NCBI GenBank assembly: GCA_963662175.1
Contig: OY759217.1
Location: 8,744,562-8,808,561 of the forward strand
Reading direction: 5' to 3'
DNA: 64,000 bases
From: Aradus depressus
Taxonomy: Eukaryota; Arthropoda; Insecta; Hemiptera; Aradidae
This document shows positions 42,640-54,384 of the stretch, piece after piece (within the stretch, counting starts at the first letter, position 1; the number at the start of each line of letters is the position of its first letter). The notes under the pieces were generated by a model. It was not told the DNA's origin. It was given only the letters and a program-made list of their open reading frames with translations, and did not search any database. The position numbers and the translations under genes are program-made.

Positions 42640-42995
42640 ACAGCTCTTAGTAATTTTTCGCGAAATCGGCCGAAGATGGGGTTCAGAGGGGGACTAAAAC
42701 TGCTAATGTAATGAATGAATGGACACAAAATATAGTATGAGTTTTTGTGTGAAGCCCCCCTAATCTCTCCCTTCTCTTTGACAGATTTCGTTGAAACACA
42801 TTAGTCAACCTTATGGGGTTCTGGATAAACATAAGAAATTTTATGATGATAAGTTCTATCGGGAGTTATCGTGTTCACAGACCCACACAGACAGACAATT
42901 GTGTTTTTATTTTTGGTTGAGGGAGTCGGAAAACTTGAAATTTTGGCAAAAACTGAACAACGAATTTCCGACCGATTACGTAACTTCCCTTACAC
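42640..42995. mobile_element. Two family A fragments, opposed
   Basis: The minus-oriented 'cgcgaaatcggccgaagatgg' block (42655-42730) is followed by a plus-oriented copy: 'gagtttttgtgtgaagcccc', 'ccttatggggttctggataaac', 'atcgggagttatcgtgttcac', 'accgattacgtaacttccc'. The paired, opposed arrangement repeats that at 30160-30555. Confidence 0.65.
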
Positions 42996-43399
42996 TTCAT
43001 TGTTCTTTTGAACCTTTTAACAAGATTATTAATTTTAAAATCTTTGAAAAAAAAAAAAAAATGTCATGTACTCTCAGAATCATCAAATTCTATTCCACTA
43101 TTTACAAAAACATTTTTGTTGTTACGAAGGAAGTTTCTTTCACTCGCTGCTCGGTTTTTTGCTGACAGCAAGACACAAAATTTGTATTTGTATTTAATAC
43201 ATTTTGTGTTTCAAGAGTCTACGATTTTGTTTGTTGGAGCTAGAGGCTAGTACAGAAAGACAGACAGGTACGCGATCCAAACCATAATGGTTTTGTTTTT
43301 ATTGGTCTACCAACATTAATCCTGAAAATGTCATTATATGTGTGACAGAGGAACCATATGAAGTATCTCTCTAGTCGGAGGTCTCGGTACCAGGTTCGT

Positions 43400-43650
43400 T
43401 TTAATCTCCGTCTTGTGTTATTCGAACGATGGTTAATATGATTTTCAACAGAGATTTTGAATTATTTTGTTCTAAAGTTTTGAAAATGTCAGTTTTGAAA
43501 GGGGGGGAGCTCTGTGAGGATATGGCTGAAGTAGGCATGTCAGAGGTGAAGAGAGTAAACAAAAGAGAGGCCAATATCGATCCCTGGGGTACCCCTGCCA
43601 ACATGGATCCACCTTACTACCTTCCTCTCCACTCTCAAATACCTACTCAT
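43400..43650 (-). pseudogene. Jockey-like reverse transcriptase fragment
   Basis: The minus strand encodes MLAGVPQGSILASLLFTLFT SDMP from 43604 downward. This is reverse transcriptase block B (AGVPQGS.L..LLF...TSDMP) typical of Jockey/R1-type LINEs. The catalytic Y-x-DD box, normally some 25-35 residues further on, is not found; the frame instead runs into unrelated sequence and stops at about 43401. Upstream a stop lies four codons before the methionine. It is a short, dead internal fragment, flanked by AT-rich DNA. Confidence 0.8.
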
Positions 43651-44111
43651 CTCAAATACGAGTATACCATCCTCCTGAAATATCCATATCTAGGCAGTAG
43701 GCAGTAGACTCATGAGCCAATGTTTTAGTTTTTTTTTTTTTTGTATTTATTTATAAAGTTTTTCTTTTTTTCTAAACACATGGGTTTAGGCCATTGCCAC
43801 AGACTGACATCCAGCTGCAGCTTATCATGATGAAATAAATAAATAAAGAAAATAAAGATTATTATTTAGAATGGCGATAAAAAAAATATAATATGGTAAG
43901 GAAATAAAAAATATAATTTATGACGGCAATAGTAAAATTTAAAAAATAAGAGGAATTACTATTATTTAACTTATATTCTCTCACAAGAAAATATCCTAAA
44001 TCCTTTTGTTTGGCTGTTCCATTTTCTCTTGGTCGTTCTTTTAAATGGGGGTAAAAATCGACATTCTGTTTTTGGAACTCTAAATATGAACTTGGCTTTT
44101 TTTTGTTTGTT
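43651..44111. other. No feature recognised
   Basis: AT-rich, with a poly-T run near 43730 and no family match. Confidence 0.5.
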
Positions 44112-44447
44112 TTGTGACTAACGTCCGCACATGAAGTACGAGGTGACATCGGCTACTACCTGAGAGCGCTTTCGTCGCTTTGTTGAACATGAGACCGACT
44201 CTAGTGTGTGAGTTCTAAAATTTTGCATATCCAGCAGGTTCAGTTACCAAAGGGTTTTTAACGAGTGCTTGATATCGCATTGGCTCGGGACCATCGCTTA
44301 ACGTCCCCCGAGTTTGTTCAAGTTTTTTTTTTTTTATCTTCCAGAAAGAAAAATCTAAGGGCCTAGGTTGGGTTTCTGGTGGGCGGTTCGGAACCCGCAA
44401 TCTTGAACACAGCAGCAAGCATTTATTTGTGCGCTACTCGCCCCCTC
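44112..44447 (-). repeat. SINE S, near full length, diverged
   Basis: It reads 'tgtgactaacgtccgcacatg', 'gcgctttcgtcgctttgttgaacatgag', 'gctcgggaccatcgcttaacgtcccc', 'gggcctaggttgggttt', an extra 'ctggtgggcggtt' near the B box, and the end 'gcgctactcgccccctc'. It is an old copy. Confidence 0.85.
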
Positions 44448-47309
44448 TCACTCTCTCTCTTTCTATAATACCCTACCTGGTCAGTCAATTTTTAGAGGTA
44501 TAGGTGAGAACCAGAGTCTGCTTCCCCAGTTTGAAAGCCAGGACTTAGGACTCCGGATCATATTCTGATATATATTATAAATATATATATGATATTGTAT
44601 AAATCTGGATCTTGGTGCTTAATCTTGTATTCAATTTGGAATTGGGTTATCCTTAATTATTATTTGCTTGGGTTCTGATAGTGAGAGGGCCTGCGGAGGG
44701 CGAGAGGGCGGTGGTGTCCTCGTGTTTTTGGTGACTAAGCCGGTTGTGTGAGATTTATGGAGGTTCCTCCACTCCAGCCTCCCTCTAACTAGATATCCCA
44801 CCAGATAGCTCTGGCCTCCCTTTAATCCAACTCTAGGGACACTTCAAGCAACCTCCCTATCTCTCTCACTCTCTCTCGTTAGCTGACAACTCAAAATTAA
44901 ACCACACCCCCTTTCTGTTGTGGAGAACACAATATCATAGCACCAAGTTCAACACAACGAAAGAAAAAAAATAAGAGTAGTGATAGATGGGAGGGTTCCA
45001 CGCCATAGTTCACCGCCTCTCTACACCCTTAAGTCGGTGGGTGTGTAAGTTTGACTTTTCAGAGTTATAGCTACATCATCAATGTATTTAAAAATTAATC
45101 AGTTCTGTAATACTTGCCTTTAGACGAAGCCGAAATATTCATAGTTACAAAATTCCATGCGAATTGTACAACGTTTTCAATAGAGAAATGAGTACTGCAT
45201 TATCAACAAGGCATTAGCTTTGAAGATTATTCTCCCAAAAACATGTGTGGGGAATTGCCGCTACTAAACCCCACGTTTTTATCGATTTCCAACCCCCTCC
45301 AGGCCATTGTCATATTCTGAGATGCACAAAAATCCATCATATGAAAAGGGGAAGAACTTCGTCAATAATCATGACACACGGACATCTACGTTGGGCTTAA
45401 AGATTCGAAATCATTCACGAATATTGAAGAATTTTTACGATCCGAAGATTTTTTTGTGGTAAGATTTCACTTGTTTTTCAGATGTGCTTCAACAAACAGT
45501 TCAGGTATTACTAAATAAAATGTGAACTAAATAAAATATTGAAAGCAGCATTCGATTTAAATATGCACTTATTTATTTGCACATTTAGAACATATGCACA
45601 ATTAGCGTATGTATACTACATTGAAGGATGTATGGACTATTCTTGGAGTCTGCAATCTTGTAGCAAATATCAAAATAGCACTTTTCAATGTATGACTTAA
45701 ATACCAAATATTTGATGGGTACTCAAGGGGGGACTTTCTTCTTGGTTCCCTGGATCCCACATCCTATCAAGAAATACTCTTGTCGCATGTAGTATTCTCC
45801 CTAGAGAAGGGCTACCTGTAGAAGCAGATGGATGGTAGACTGGGAAGTACCAAAAAAAAGAAATGAATGAATAAAAACAATTTTATGAGAAAAAAAAATA
45901 AAAATGCAAATATATTTAATTTGAAATAAATAATAATAGTCAAGTAGTTATTATAATAAATAAATAGAAACTAAAATAGTACTAATAATTATGATAAACA
46001 AAATAAAAAGATAGGGAAGATATAACATTAATTACAGAAAATAAATGACATTATAGAAATTAAATTGATATAGTAATATGCAAATAAATAAATAATTTTA
46101 GATGTATTATAGATTTTTGTAAGTAATGAAATATTGGTAAGTTGCCATAAGAGAAATATTGATGATGAGTTGGCTTTTATGCATTAACCATAAGTCCAAA
46201 AAACAAAATAAAAAAAAAAATTATGAAAAATATGTTATACTATAAATTCTAAAGCGGAGGTAATATTTATACAAGTAATAATAGGAAAATGAATGCTGTA
46301 AATAATAAAAACCAGTGTACTAAGTTAATTTAGATTAAAAGGAGAAATATAAAAATAATATATACATATATAATATATATCTATATACATATTATGTATA
46401 TAGATATCTACCTATATAAAAAATTTAAAGAAAAAACATTGTTCAGTTAATATATGACGGAGTTAGAATCACAATGGTCTAAGTGACATTTTCAAAACTT
46501 TGTAGAAACTGTGTATTAAGTTCTTAACTGATTTAAAAAATCTATAATTTATCGAAACCGGAAATATTTTGTCTTCTACTTTTATGGTGAAAGTTGCTGT
46601 TAGCAAACCATAAAATTGTATAAAAATCCTAATTTCAAGGTCACTATTGATATGTTTAAGTTACTTGTTCAGGTCACCAAAATGGTATAAGTGATTTGTC
46701 ACTAGATTTCAGCATTGGCTAGGATTTCACTTGTACAACTCTTTTCCTGAACAGAACTATCATTTTTTTCACTTGGACCATTTTGATTCTAACCTCGTCA
46801 TATAATTATAAAGAGAACTAAACAGCCAAATTAATTATAATAATAATAATCGTAATAATAACATAAATAGAAATAAAAAAATAAAGAAATTTATGAAGAA
46901 CAAATGAAATTAAATTGTAAACTAAATAAGTCAACAAAAAATAAAGAAAAACTCATGTTTTTTAAAAAATATTGTCTATTTTACTAAATATATATAAAAT
47001 ATGAGTAGCTTGGGTATTGCTACCGAGTACATATGTACTTTATACATATATTTCGTGAAATAGACATAATTTTTAAAAACATGCGTTTTTTTAAATTTTT
47101 TATTGATATTCACAATATCTCTGCAGAAAATGTTAAGTATAATAAATAAGTCAAGGGTTGTAATTTGAAGTAAAATTCTCGTTTTAATATGGGAAAGCTA
47201 GAATTAAAAAGAATGAATTTGATACCGCATCATTTTTCGCTTATTTCTTGTTTTGTGTAAGCAACATGTTTACAATGAAATGTCAGGGTATGTAATCTTT
47301 ATTTTGACT
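44448..47309. other. Long unassigned AT-rich stretch
   Basis: No open frame with a known domain, no SINE or family A copy. TA-rich patches lie at 44565-44595 and 46360-46420, and A-rich ATAAATA-type sequence dominates 45840-46980. Absence of the common repeats over nearly 3 kb is unusual for this window. Confidence 0.5.
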
Positions 47310-47640
47310 TGTATGATAGATATTGGTGTCATATGAATAATTTAGAAATTAGAGAGATCTTCTTGTGTAACCTTCCTGGTAGTTATCCATTTCAGGTTAT
47401 GTTTCTTTCTTTTTGTCGTAAACTGTCTTGTATGGTCGATTTTGATGTCATATGAATGATAATTGAAAAATTATTTGAGATTTTAATGTGTAACCTTCTA
47501 CGTGGTTACCCACATTAATTTTCCTTCTTTCGGTCGGTCATATATTGCCGATATTAGTGCCATATGAGCTATACTTGAGAAATTAGATGGGGTCTTATTG
47601 AGGTATCCTCCGGAAACTGCCATTTTCAGCATTTGAAAAA
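47310..47640. repeat. Degenerate ~125-bp tandem repeat, 3 copies
   Basis: Three times the order 'gatattggtgtcatatgaat', 'gaaattag..gagatctt' and 'gtgtaaccttc..ggtta.cc' appears (about 47315, 47430, 47545) with many differences. By eye these are old tandem copies. Confidence 0.65.
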
Positions 47641-48411
47641 ATCATTTCATTTTGTTATTCAGTGGATTGTACGTCTGTTTGTCAGTTGCTCTCCACTTCC
47701 CCCTCATCAATCTGAAAATGAACTATTTTAGATATATAAAACCTATATTGAAGTAGAGTTGGCCTGATGGCCGGGTAGGAAGGCAGCAACGCTATCCACC
47801 TCACCACCCAGACCCCTCTCTAATTGCCATTTCCCCATTGAACAGAAGAGCTCCATTGCCTCCTTCCACCCATAATCCTCCCCCACTATGCCACTTATCT
47901 AATTTGCCCTCAAGGTCCCATTTGTCCGCGAATTAGCCAAATCTCGTTATCCCAAATTCCATTTCTTCTTTTCTACTCTGCCAACTCTTTTCTGAGTTCC
48001 CCCCTTTTGCCTCTCAATTATTCTGATCACAGAACACAGTAGACGACAATGGTTACTGTATGATAGAAACTAGAGATCGGTGAAATGGATTAACGAGAAC
48101 TGGAGAAAACTATTCTGGATTATATCATACGTAATACTTAAGTTTTTTTTTAACTTTTAAGTTGTTTAAGTTGTTTAAGGAGCTATATTTCTCTCATTTA
48201 TTTTTTAGCTTCTAAACCCGAAAAATTACAGTAGTTCTAATCATATTAGTTAGAAATTATATTAAATTTGTTAATTCACAACAGTTAGATTTGTACCCTT
48301 CTGGGTAGTAGTGTACTCTCACGAGAGAACACTGAACTATTTCTAGCGCATGCGCAATGCCGCTACGAGTCAAATTGTGTTTTGAACCCTTTCCTTCTCT
48401 TCCCGAGCTTT
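47641..48411. other. No feature recognised
   Basis: A patch at 47758-47815, 'ggccgggtaggaaggcagca', reads on the minus strand like a tRNA-derived head ('gtggatagcgttgctgcctt'), but it is too short to call as a second SINE family. Confidence 0.4.
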
Positions 48412-48820
48412 GGTATGGCTCGTACTTTTTGGTTGTTTCCGGCATTTTTTCCTCCAGAGGTCTCTTCTTTTTCGTTGGACAATATTTCGGGACAATTGCA
48501 GGTCCCTTCTTCTGGTCACTATGAACATTCTACTCCTGGGGACCCTCCTTTTTATAGCCAAAACCTTGACTGTGGCGGTCTCTCTCTCGCCTCTAAGAAC
48601 TCGTTCTTAGAACTCTATAAAATAATCCCCATCTCGTTCTTAGAACTCTATAATATAATCCCCAGGAGTAGAATGTTCATAGTGACCAGAAGAAGGGACC
48701 TGCAATTGTCCCGAAATATTGTCCAACGAAAAAGAAGACACATCTGGAGGAAAAAATGCCGGAAACAACCAAAAGTGGAACATCCCAGAGAAGTTTAAGA
48801 AACACATGGCTCGTACTTTT
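48412..48820. repeat. Family F copy 2, ~117-bp-arm palindrome
   Basis: Arms 48425-48542 and 48659-48775 are reverse complements with about three differences. The spacer holds a 31-bp direct duplication ('cgttcttagaactctataa'). The right flank 'cagagaagtttaagaaacaca' matches family F at 33356. Each arm carries the pattern CAGAAGA, stem, GAA. Confidence 0.9.
48684..48723 (+). ncRNA. Hammerhead-like fold with altered core
   Basis: GAC (48684-48686) can pair with GTC (48721-48723). CAGAAGA is at 48687-48693, then an extra A, stem II GGGAC/GTCCC (48695-48699 with 48708-48712), GAA (48713-48715), self-complementary ATAT, and T. The layout equals the other motifs, but the conserved U of CTGANGA is A, so catalysis is not expected. 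Confidence 0.35.
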
Positions 48821-49880
48821 CAAATGAAGTTAAGTCAGATATGGATGCCTGCTTCTGCCCTCCAGACGCCTAAGTATACTATTTACAGTTACTTGGGACA
48901 GATCCATGTGTGCCTATTCAAAGTTCAATTATTCAGTTGACTAATATTTACAATTTCTATCATTAAAAACTTAGTTATGTTGAGAACTATGTTGAGTTTC
49001 CCACATTTGGTCATTCAAGACCGTCATCGTCCGGTCATTCACGACCACAAGCCTCATCTCTCCTCCTTTTTGTCAATAATTAAGTTAAGGGATGCGTTAA
49101 ACAGGAAAAGTGAACCTACGCATACATTTTGGCAGGTGACCGTGAAAATGTACATTTCACAGGTTGAAAAACCACTATATAAAATAAATATTCATGTAAT
49201 ACCATTGAAATATTTCTGGAGAACTTAGTTTCTTCTGGATATTAAATTTCTTCAGGTAGCAGGTTGTGAAATATTCATGTGAGTATCAGGGACGTAGACA
49301 AAGAGGGGATCCCGTTTCCACTGCTGAAGTGGAACAAGGTTTCTCTTCGCTCAAGAGAGTCGACATTTTTGAGAAGTACATAGGAAAAGAAGGGACTCGC
49401 AGATCGGCTCTCTACTATCCATTTCACTTTAGTGCTGACCAGATGCTGGTGTGATTGCTAAAGCCGCTAACACAAGGTTCTGCTTAAAATGTTACTTTTG
49501 AGGCTATATAATTTTAATTCTTCTATTGGCTGTAATTTTATAATTAAAAATACGTCTAAGTATATTGGTAAAATTATTTAATTAGTTAATTGTTTGTTAA
49601 ATATATTAATTATAAAAACTTTGTTTTTACCTTTTATTTAAATATTTAAACTGTGAACATGATTTAATACATGCCAATATGTCACTCGCATTTACTATAC
49701 AGTACCTATCACCTATGTTTTTGTTATGTTATATATATATATATATATGATGTATCCAAAGTAAATTGTAAATTCTAGCTAAGCTCCGGACGACGTTGTT
49801 GTAAGTCATTTCTGATTTGGTTAATGAATGTTCAGAGCTGGGATATTCCTGGACAGGTGATGTGGCTCCTTCAGGCGATT
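48821..49880. other. No feature recognised
   Basis: There are short frames only, and a (TA)n patch at 49731-49750. Confidence 0.5.
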
Positions 49881-50065
49881 TTCTTAGCATATAAGCAGAC
49901 TTGTGAATTTATAGACATGCAAGAGCTTATATGCTATGCTAAGGAAATGTAGCAAAATATTACCTATTTCCAACCTATACAGTCAAGTGTGCTTATACTT
50001 GGCATAGGTTATTTTTTCTTAGCATATAAGCAGACTTGACTATATAGGTTGGAAAGAAGTTATAT
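49881..50065. repeat. Nested inverted repeats
   Basis: 'ttcttagcatataagcagac' occurs directly at about 49882 and 50018. Its inverse 'gcttatatgctatgctaagg' is at about 49926, and 'ttccaacctatacagtcaag' (about 49966) pairs with 'cttgactatataggttggaa' (about 50036). Alternative hairpins are therefore possible within 185 bp. Confidence 0.8.
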
Positions 50066-51369
50066 CTATGGTCACAGGAAATAAGTTGTTCAGTCGCAAA
50101 ATGGCCAAAATGAGTTAAGTGTACTGTGATCTACTCCCAAGCCATCTGCGCACTGTGAAGAAGTTGGGAGCTCAAGACTCTAATACTTTCGGAATTATAA
50201 AGATGTGGGTTTCTTGGTATCTCGTAAAATTGTGTAAGTTCTCGGTTAAATCAACTTAATCTACTTCTTTGAGGAATCATTCACGAGATAACTGCATTCA
50301 ACCATTATTCACTACGGCAGACTATTCCAAGTGAAGAGGGCGTTTTCGTTGAAATAAACTTTAGAGAGGCATCATTCACGAGTATTTCAAAAAGTATGGT
50401 TAATAATTAGGTAAGTGATGGAGAATGATTTGGTAACTAAGGGAAAATCCAAGAAAGGATTAACAATATTCATTTTCATTCACTCCTATAGATTTAGAAG
50501 GTATATGATTAATAATGATGCAAACATAATTTATTTATTCAAAAAACTGGATTTACACGATTAATGCAAAAGTAAAAATGTGCTGCCCTGAAAAGTTACG
50601 AATTTAAACCGCAGATATTTACTTAGACCTGAATTCATAGGCATGCGCAGTTATGTTTTAATTCTCAGAGGTAGAAAAGTGTCAATAGTATTTTAGTTTT
50701 GTGGAATCCCTAAAAACATTTAATTTAAGTGGCGGTGAATCCTGAACATTGTTGCTCGAAATATGTTTGTTGGTTTTTTTTGTTTTGTTATATTTTTAAA
50801 AATTGGTTTATCCTAGAAAAATATGAAGAAGCTGAAGGTTGCTATGTTAGGTAGATGGAAGGATTGTGGGATATAGCCGTCTTCCCTCGGGAACCTCCTC
50901 CTTTCTTCCAAGGCTTCATCTCATCAAACAGTTTCCGAAATCTACTTTCAAGAAAAACAGAACAACCTACTCTTACCTGTTTCCTTTTTTACTCTCCCAT
51001 TGGGAAAGTTATCTTTATAAAAATATTGAAGTAAGGTTTTTGCATTTACTTCGAGTCTCCTTGACCTTAGGAACACGGCCACCAGGATCTTTGGCGGCCC
51101 TCCTAACCGCTAAGCTTAAGGACAGAGTCACGCTCTCTCTACACTGCAGAATTTAGACCCAAAAAATATTCATTGAAATATAAAACTAAAATATATATTA
51201 TTATAGTTTATCTCAAAGTATATTTTTTCTAGATTTTTTTCGAATCAAATTTTTTAATTTCAACAAAAATCGAAAAGGATACAAAAAGTTGGTGTGAGGT
51301 TAATGTCTCTAGTACTATAATAATGTTAGGTGGATAAACAAAACAAAAGTAATATATTCTATTCTATAC
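50066..51369. other. No feature recognised
   Basis: A 96-codon frame at 50866-51156 shows no domain. No SINE or family A copy is seen. Confidence 0.5.
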
Positions 51370-52260
51370 GAAGTATAGAAGAAGTTATGTAATCGGTCAG
51401 AAATTGGATGAGGAGTTTTCTACAAAATTTCATGTTTTCTCACATTCTGATTCCAAAAAAATGAAAAAAAAAGTATGTCTCTGTGTCTGAGAACACGATA
51501 ACTCCCGATAGAATGAATGTATCAACACAAAATTTTATATATAAATTCAAAACCCTCCAAGGACGACATATATTAATTTTCAGCCAAATTGGCCAAAGAA
51601 AAGTGGGAGATTAGTAGGAAGGCTTAACACAAAAACCCTAATAACTGCCTTTGTACTAGTTAGTTATTATGACTCATACCCGGGCTTTAACTGGTATAGG
51701 TCATATCGCCTACTACCAGAGCGCTCTTTCGTCACTCTGGTGGACATGAGCCCGACTCTACTGTGGGAGTCCTAAATTTTGCCTACCCTAAATTTTTATT
51801 CACCTAGGGCAGGGGTCTTTATCGAGTACCTGACATCGTACAGGCTCGGGACCATCGCTTAACGTCCTATCCGAAGGACGGCGTGCTTAAGTTTATTTTA
51901 CCACCCACATAAAATAAACTAAGGGCCTAGGTCGGGTTACGAACCCACGTTCTTGAGTTCAGTAGTCAAGCACGCATACCACTGAGCAACCGGCGCCCTC
52001 ACTGCCTTTGTACTGATTGTATTGTAACAAGATTTTATATGTGAATTCAAAGCCCTATAAGAACGACATCTAATAATTTTCAGCGGAATCAGCCGAAGGG
52101 GCTCAGAAGGGCTCAGAAGCGGGTCAGAGGAGAGACCTCAACTCATTTTTGGAATCAGGGGGTCGGAAAACATGAAATATCTATGATTTTAATGAAAACT
52201 CATCGAATTCCTGATCGATCAAATAACTTCCTTAGCTAGGGAAGGAAAACTGCACTTGAT
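51370..52260. mobile_element. Family A units split by a SINE
   Basis: It begins 'tatacgaagtatagaagaagttatgtaatcgg', followed by 'gataactcccgatagaatga', 'cttaacacaaaaaccctaataactgcc', then the SINE (51658-52000), then a second unit 'ttatatgtgaattcaaagcc', 'cagcggaatcagccgaagg' and a plus-oriented end 'gggggtcggaaaacatgaaat'. Joining the sides of the SINE shows that two family A units lay head to tail. Confidence 0.65.
51658..52000 (-). repeat. SINE S, full length, 14-bp TSD
   Basis: The copy is 343 bp, from tail 'agttagttattatgactc' to 'caaccggcgccctc'. The perfect TSD 'actgcctttgtact' lies at 51644-51657 and 52001-52014. The B box is 'gggttacgaaccc', one change from consensus. Confidence 0.97.
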
Positions 52261-52954
52261 TGAAATGTGTAAAACTTATATGGTAAAGTACACACAAACG
52301 TATATGTCAAACATAACTCCCCATTCTTGACCGGGTGTAAAAAAAAGGGGATGAAGTAAGAGTAGTAAAGAGCCCTGCAATCAGCCTAACTCTAACTGAA
52401 TAACATTTTTTTGCCGTCAATCAAAGCCCTTGCTAATCACTTCGGCCCCTTTATCCTGTCTCTTGACTCTCAGGTTAAATAACCGCTTCGTTAGAGTCTT
52501 CAAACTTCCCGCCTTAACACCTCCACTTCCTCTGGCTATCCAAAGAATTTATGAGTTCCGCCGTCCCGCTCTCAATCTTCCCCACAAAATTTCAAATTCA
52601 AACACACCTCCTTTCTTTAACCCCTGTCTTATTTAAATATTTGGACAAAACCGAACTTTTCAATTTAGATTGGAACACAAAGTACTAATATTCATTTATT
52701 CCTCCTGTTGTTATTTTCAATTTGAATAATGTTTAACAGGATATTATTAACACAAAGAAGGGTGACAAAGAAGGGTATTGTGATAATTATAAGTAAAAAT
52801 AATAAATATTATTAAACAAACAAACAATTCAATAAAATTATCACATTTCCTGTAGAAATTGTTTGCTCATCTTCTACTAAATTTTGTTTTCTGCAGTAGT
52901 TTCCTAAAAGGGACCTAACAAAATATTGGAAGTTCAAGAAGTGCAATTTTGAAG
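52261..52954. other. No feature recognised
   Basis: There are short frames at 52430-52636 without a domain, and A-rich patches. Confidence 0.5.
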
Positions 52955-54260
52955 AAAATGCATGTATTTAAAAAAAATTTCAATTAATAATTATTTCATT
53001 TGGATTTCTTCTAAAGATGATAATGAGATGCCATCAAATTTTCCTAAAGCAAAAATATTCAATTTAATCCAAAGGTATCTTCTTATTTGGTTGACAGGGA
53101 AAATGAATAGCATAGAATAGAGAACAAATGTTGGGTTTGTTTAATCTTAACCTACATTATAAATTTAAAAACTAAGTTTGGAAAATAAAAATAGAAATTA
53201 TTTACAAAAATTACACTACTAACTAATTACTAAAACTACATCAGTATTTTTTCTGTGCGGTCATCAAAAATGGACATACATATATAGGTGTATCGCACTA
53301 TATATAACAGGCGCAGTCAGCATCTCGCATATGTGGACGACGTGGTCATAACCGGACGAACGAAAGCTGTATTGGCGGGGGCGTTCCAGGAATGTAACGA
53401 GGAGTCCAGGAAGCTTGGTCTTCTTGTCAACGAGGGCAAAACTAAGTACATGAGAACCACGAGGAAGGAAGTAAAAGAGAAGGAACTCGTACTTGGAGGT
53501 TGCAGGTTTGACCGGATGGATAGCTTCAAGTACCTGGGGGCCGTTATCCCGGAAAGGAACGACGTTAAAGAAGACATCAAAGCGAAGATAACGGCCGGGA
53601 ATAGATGCTACCGGTCACTGCAGAAGATGCTCGGATCGAGGACTGTGTCCCGAGACGCCAAAATAACAATTTATAAAACAGTCCTGAGACCGGTCGTCAC
53701 ATATGCGAGTGAAACCTGGGTCCTGACTAGGAGGGCCGAAATCTTACTCAATACGTGGGAGAGGAAGGTATTGAGGAAGATATACGGTCCTTCACCAGAG
53801 GGGAATAGATGGAGGATACGGACCAATAGGGAGCTGAGGGACCTGTACAATAGCCCGGACCTGGTGGCCTTAGTGAAGCAGGGATGGCTCCGATGGCTGG
53901 GGCATTTACAGAGGATGAAACCAGACAGATTGCCGAGGAGGATACTGGAGGGACACCCGGGAGGACAAAGAAGAAGAGGTAGAACCCGCTTACGTTGGTT
54001 GGAGGACGTAGAGGACGACCTCGGAACGATGGGTGTGAGAAGATGGAGACGGGAGGCCGAGGATAAAGTAGAATGGCGGAAGATTGTTGCGGAGGCCCAG
54101 GTTCTACAAGGACCTTAGCGCCAGGGAAAGTAAGTAAAGTAAGTACATAAGTGTATGTATTTATATAGGTACATCTATATAAAAAGTACCTTGGCGCATC
54201 TCCGTACTTCCACTGTGTTCACCCTAAACCACTTTCCTTAGACTGCCTGTCTTTTCAAAC
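52955..54260 (+). mobile_element. Family D, copy 2, holding an RTE-like fragment
   Basis: The left part (52955-53250) and right part (54181-54235) match copy 1 at 27927-28860. Between them sits a 5'-truncated LINE from about 53305 to 54150 ending 'tagcgccagggaaagtaagt' plus (agta)n. Around it 'tatataggtgtatcg' and 'tatataggtacatc' may be a degenerate target duplication. Copy 1 lacks the LINE, so the LINE inserted into a pre-existing family D copy. Confidence 0.65.
53288..54118 (+). CDS. RTE-like LINE reverse transcriptase, C-terminal half
   Basis: The open frame is 276 codons. It opens just before the catalytic box (LAYVDDVVI, residues 13-21; YVDD at 15-18), so reverse transcriptase blocks 0-B and the endonuclease are absent through 5' truncation. 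The thumb and C-terminal region follow: KTKYMRTTRKE, FKYLGAVI, ITIYKTVLRPVVTYASETW, WERKVLRKIYGP and WLRWLGHLQRM, all typical of RTE-type proteins. The protein ends before 'tagcgcca', the same 3' motif as in the larger RTE element at 57838-60246. No frameshift or stop is present, so the insertion is fairly young. The first methionine is probably not native. Confidence 0.85.
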   Translation: MYRTIYNRRSQHLAYVDDVVITGRTKAVLAGAFQECNEESRKLGLLVNEGKTKYMRTTRKEVKEKELVLGGCRFDRMDSFKYLGAVIPERNDVKEDIKAKITAGNRCYRSLQKMLGSRTVSRDAKITIYKTVLRPVVTYASETWVLTRRAEILLNTWERKVLRKIYGPSPEGNRWRIRTNRELRDLYNSPDLVALVKQGWLRWLGHLQRMKPDRLPRRILEGHPGGQRRRGRTRLRWLEDVEDDLGTMGVRRWRREAEDKVEWRKIVAEAQVLQGP

Positions 54261-54384
54261 AGCTGATCTTCGGCATTTATTTTTCATTGTCCATTGTTCT
54301 CCTTTCATTTGTTATAAAAGCGAATATATGAATCCCTTCACATTTATCACTTTTCAATCCATTAATGTCTTAACAGCTGTTTTT

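Noticed and set aside
45115..45160. Another hammerhead-like motif ('gacgaagccgaaatattc')
   Set aside because: No CTGANGA core and no stem I or stem II could be paired.
47758..47815. Second tRNA-derived SINE family on the minus strand
   Set aside because: Only a short tRNA-like stretch; no B box, body or second copy in the window.
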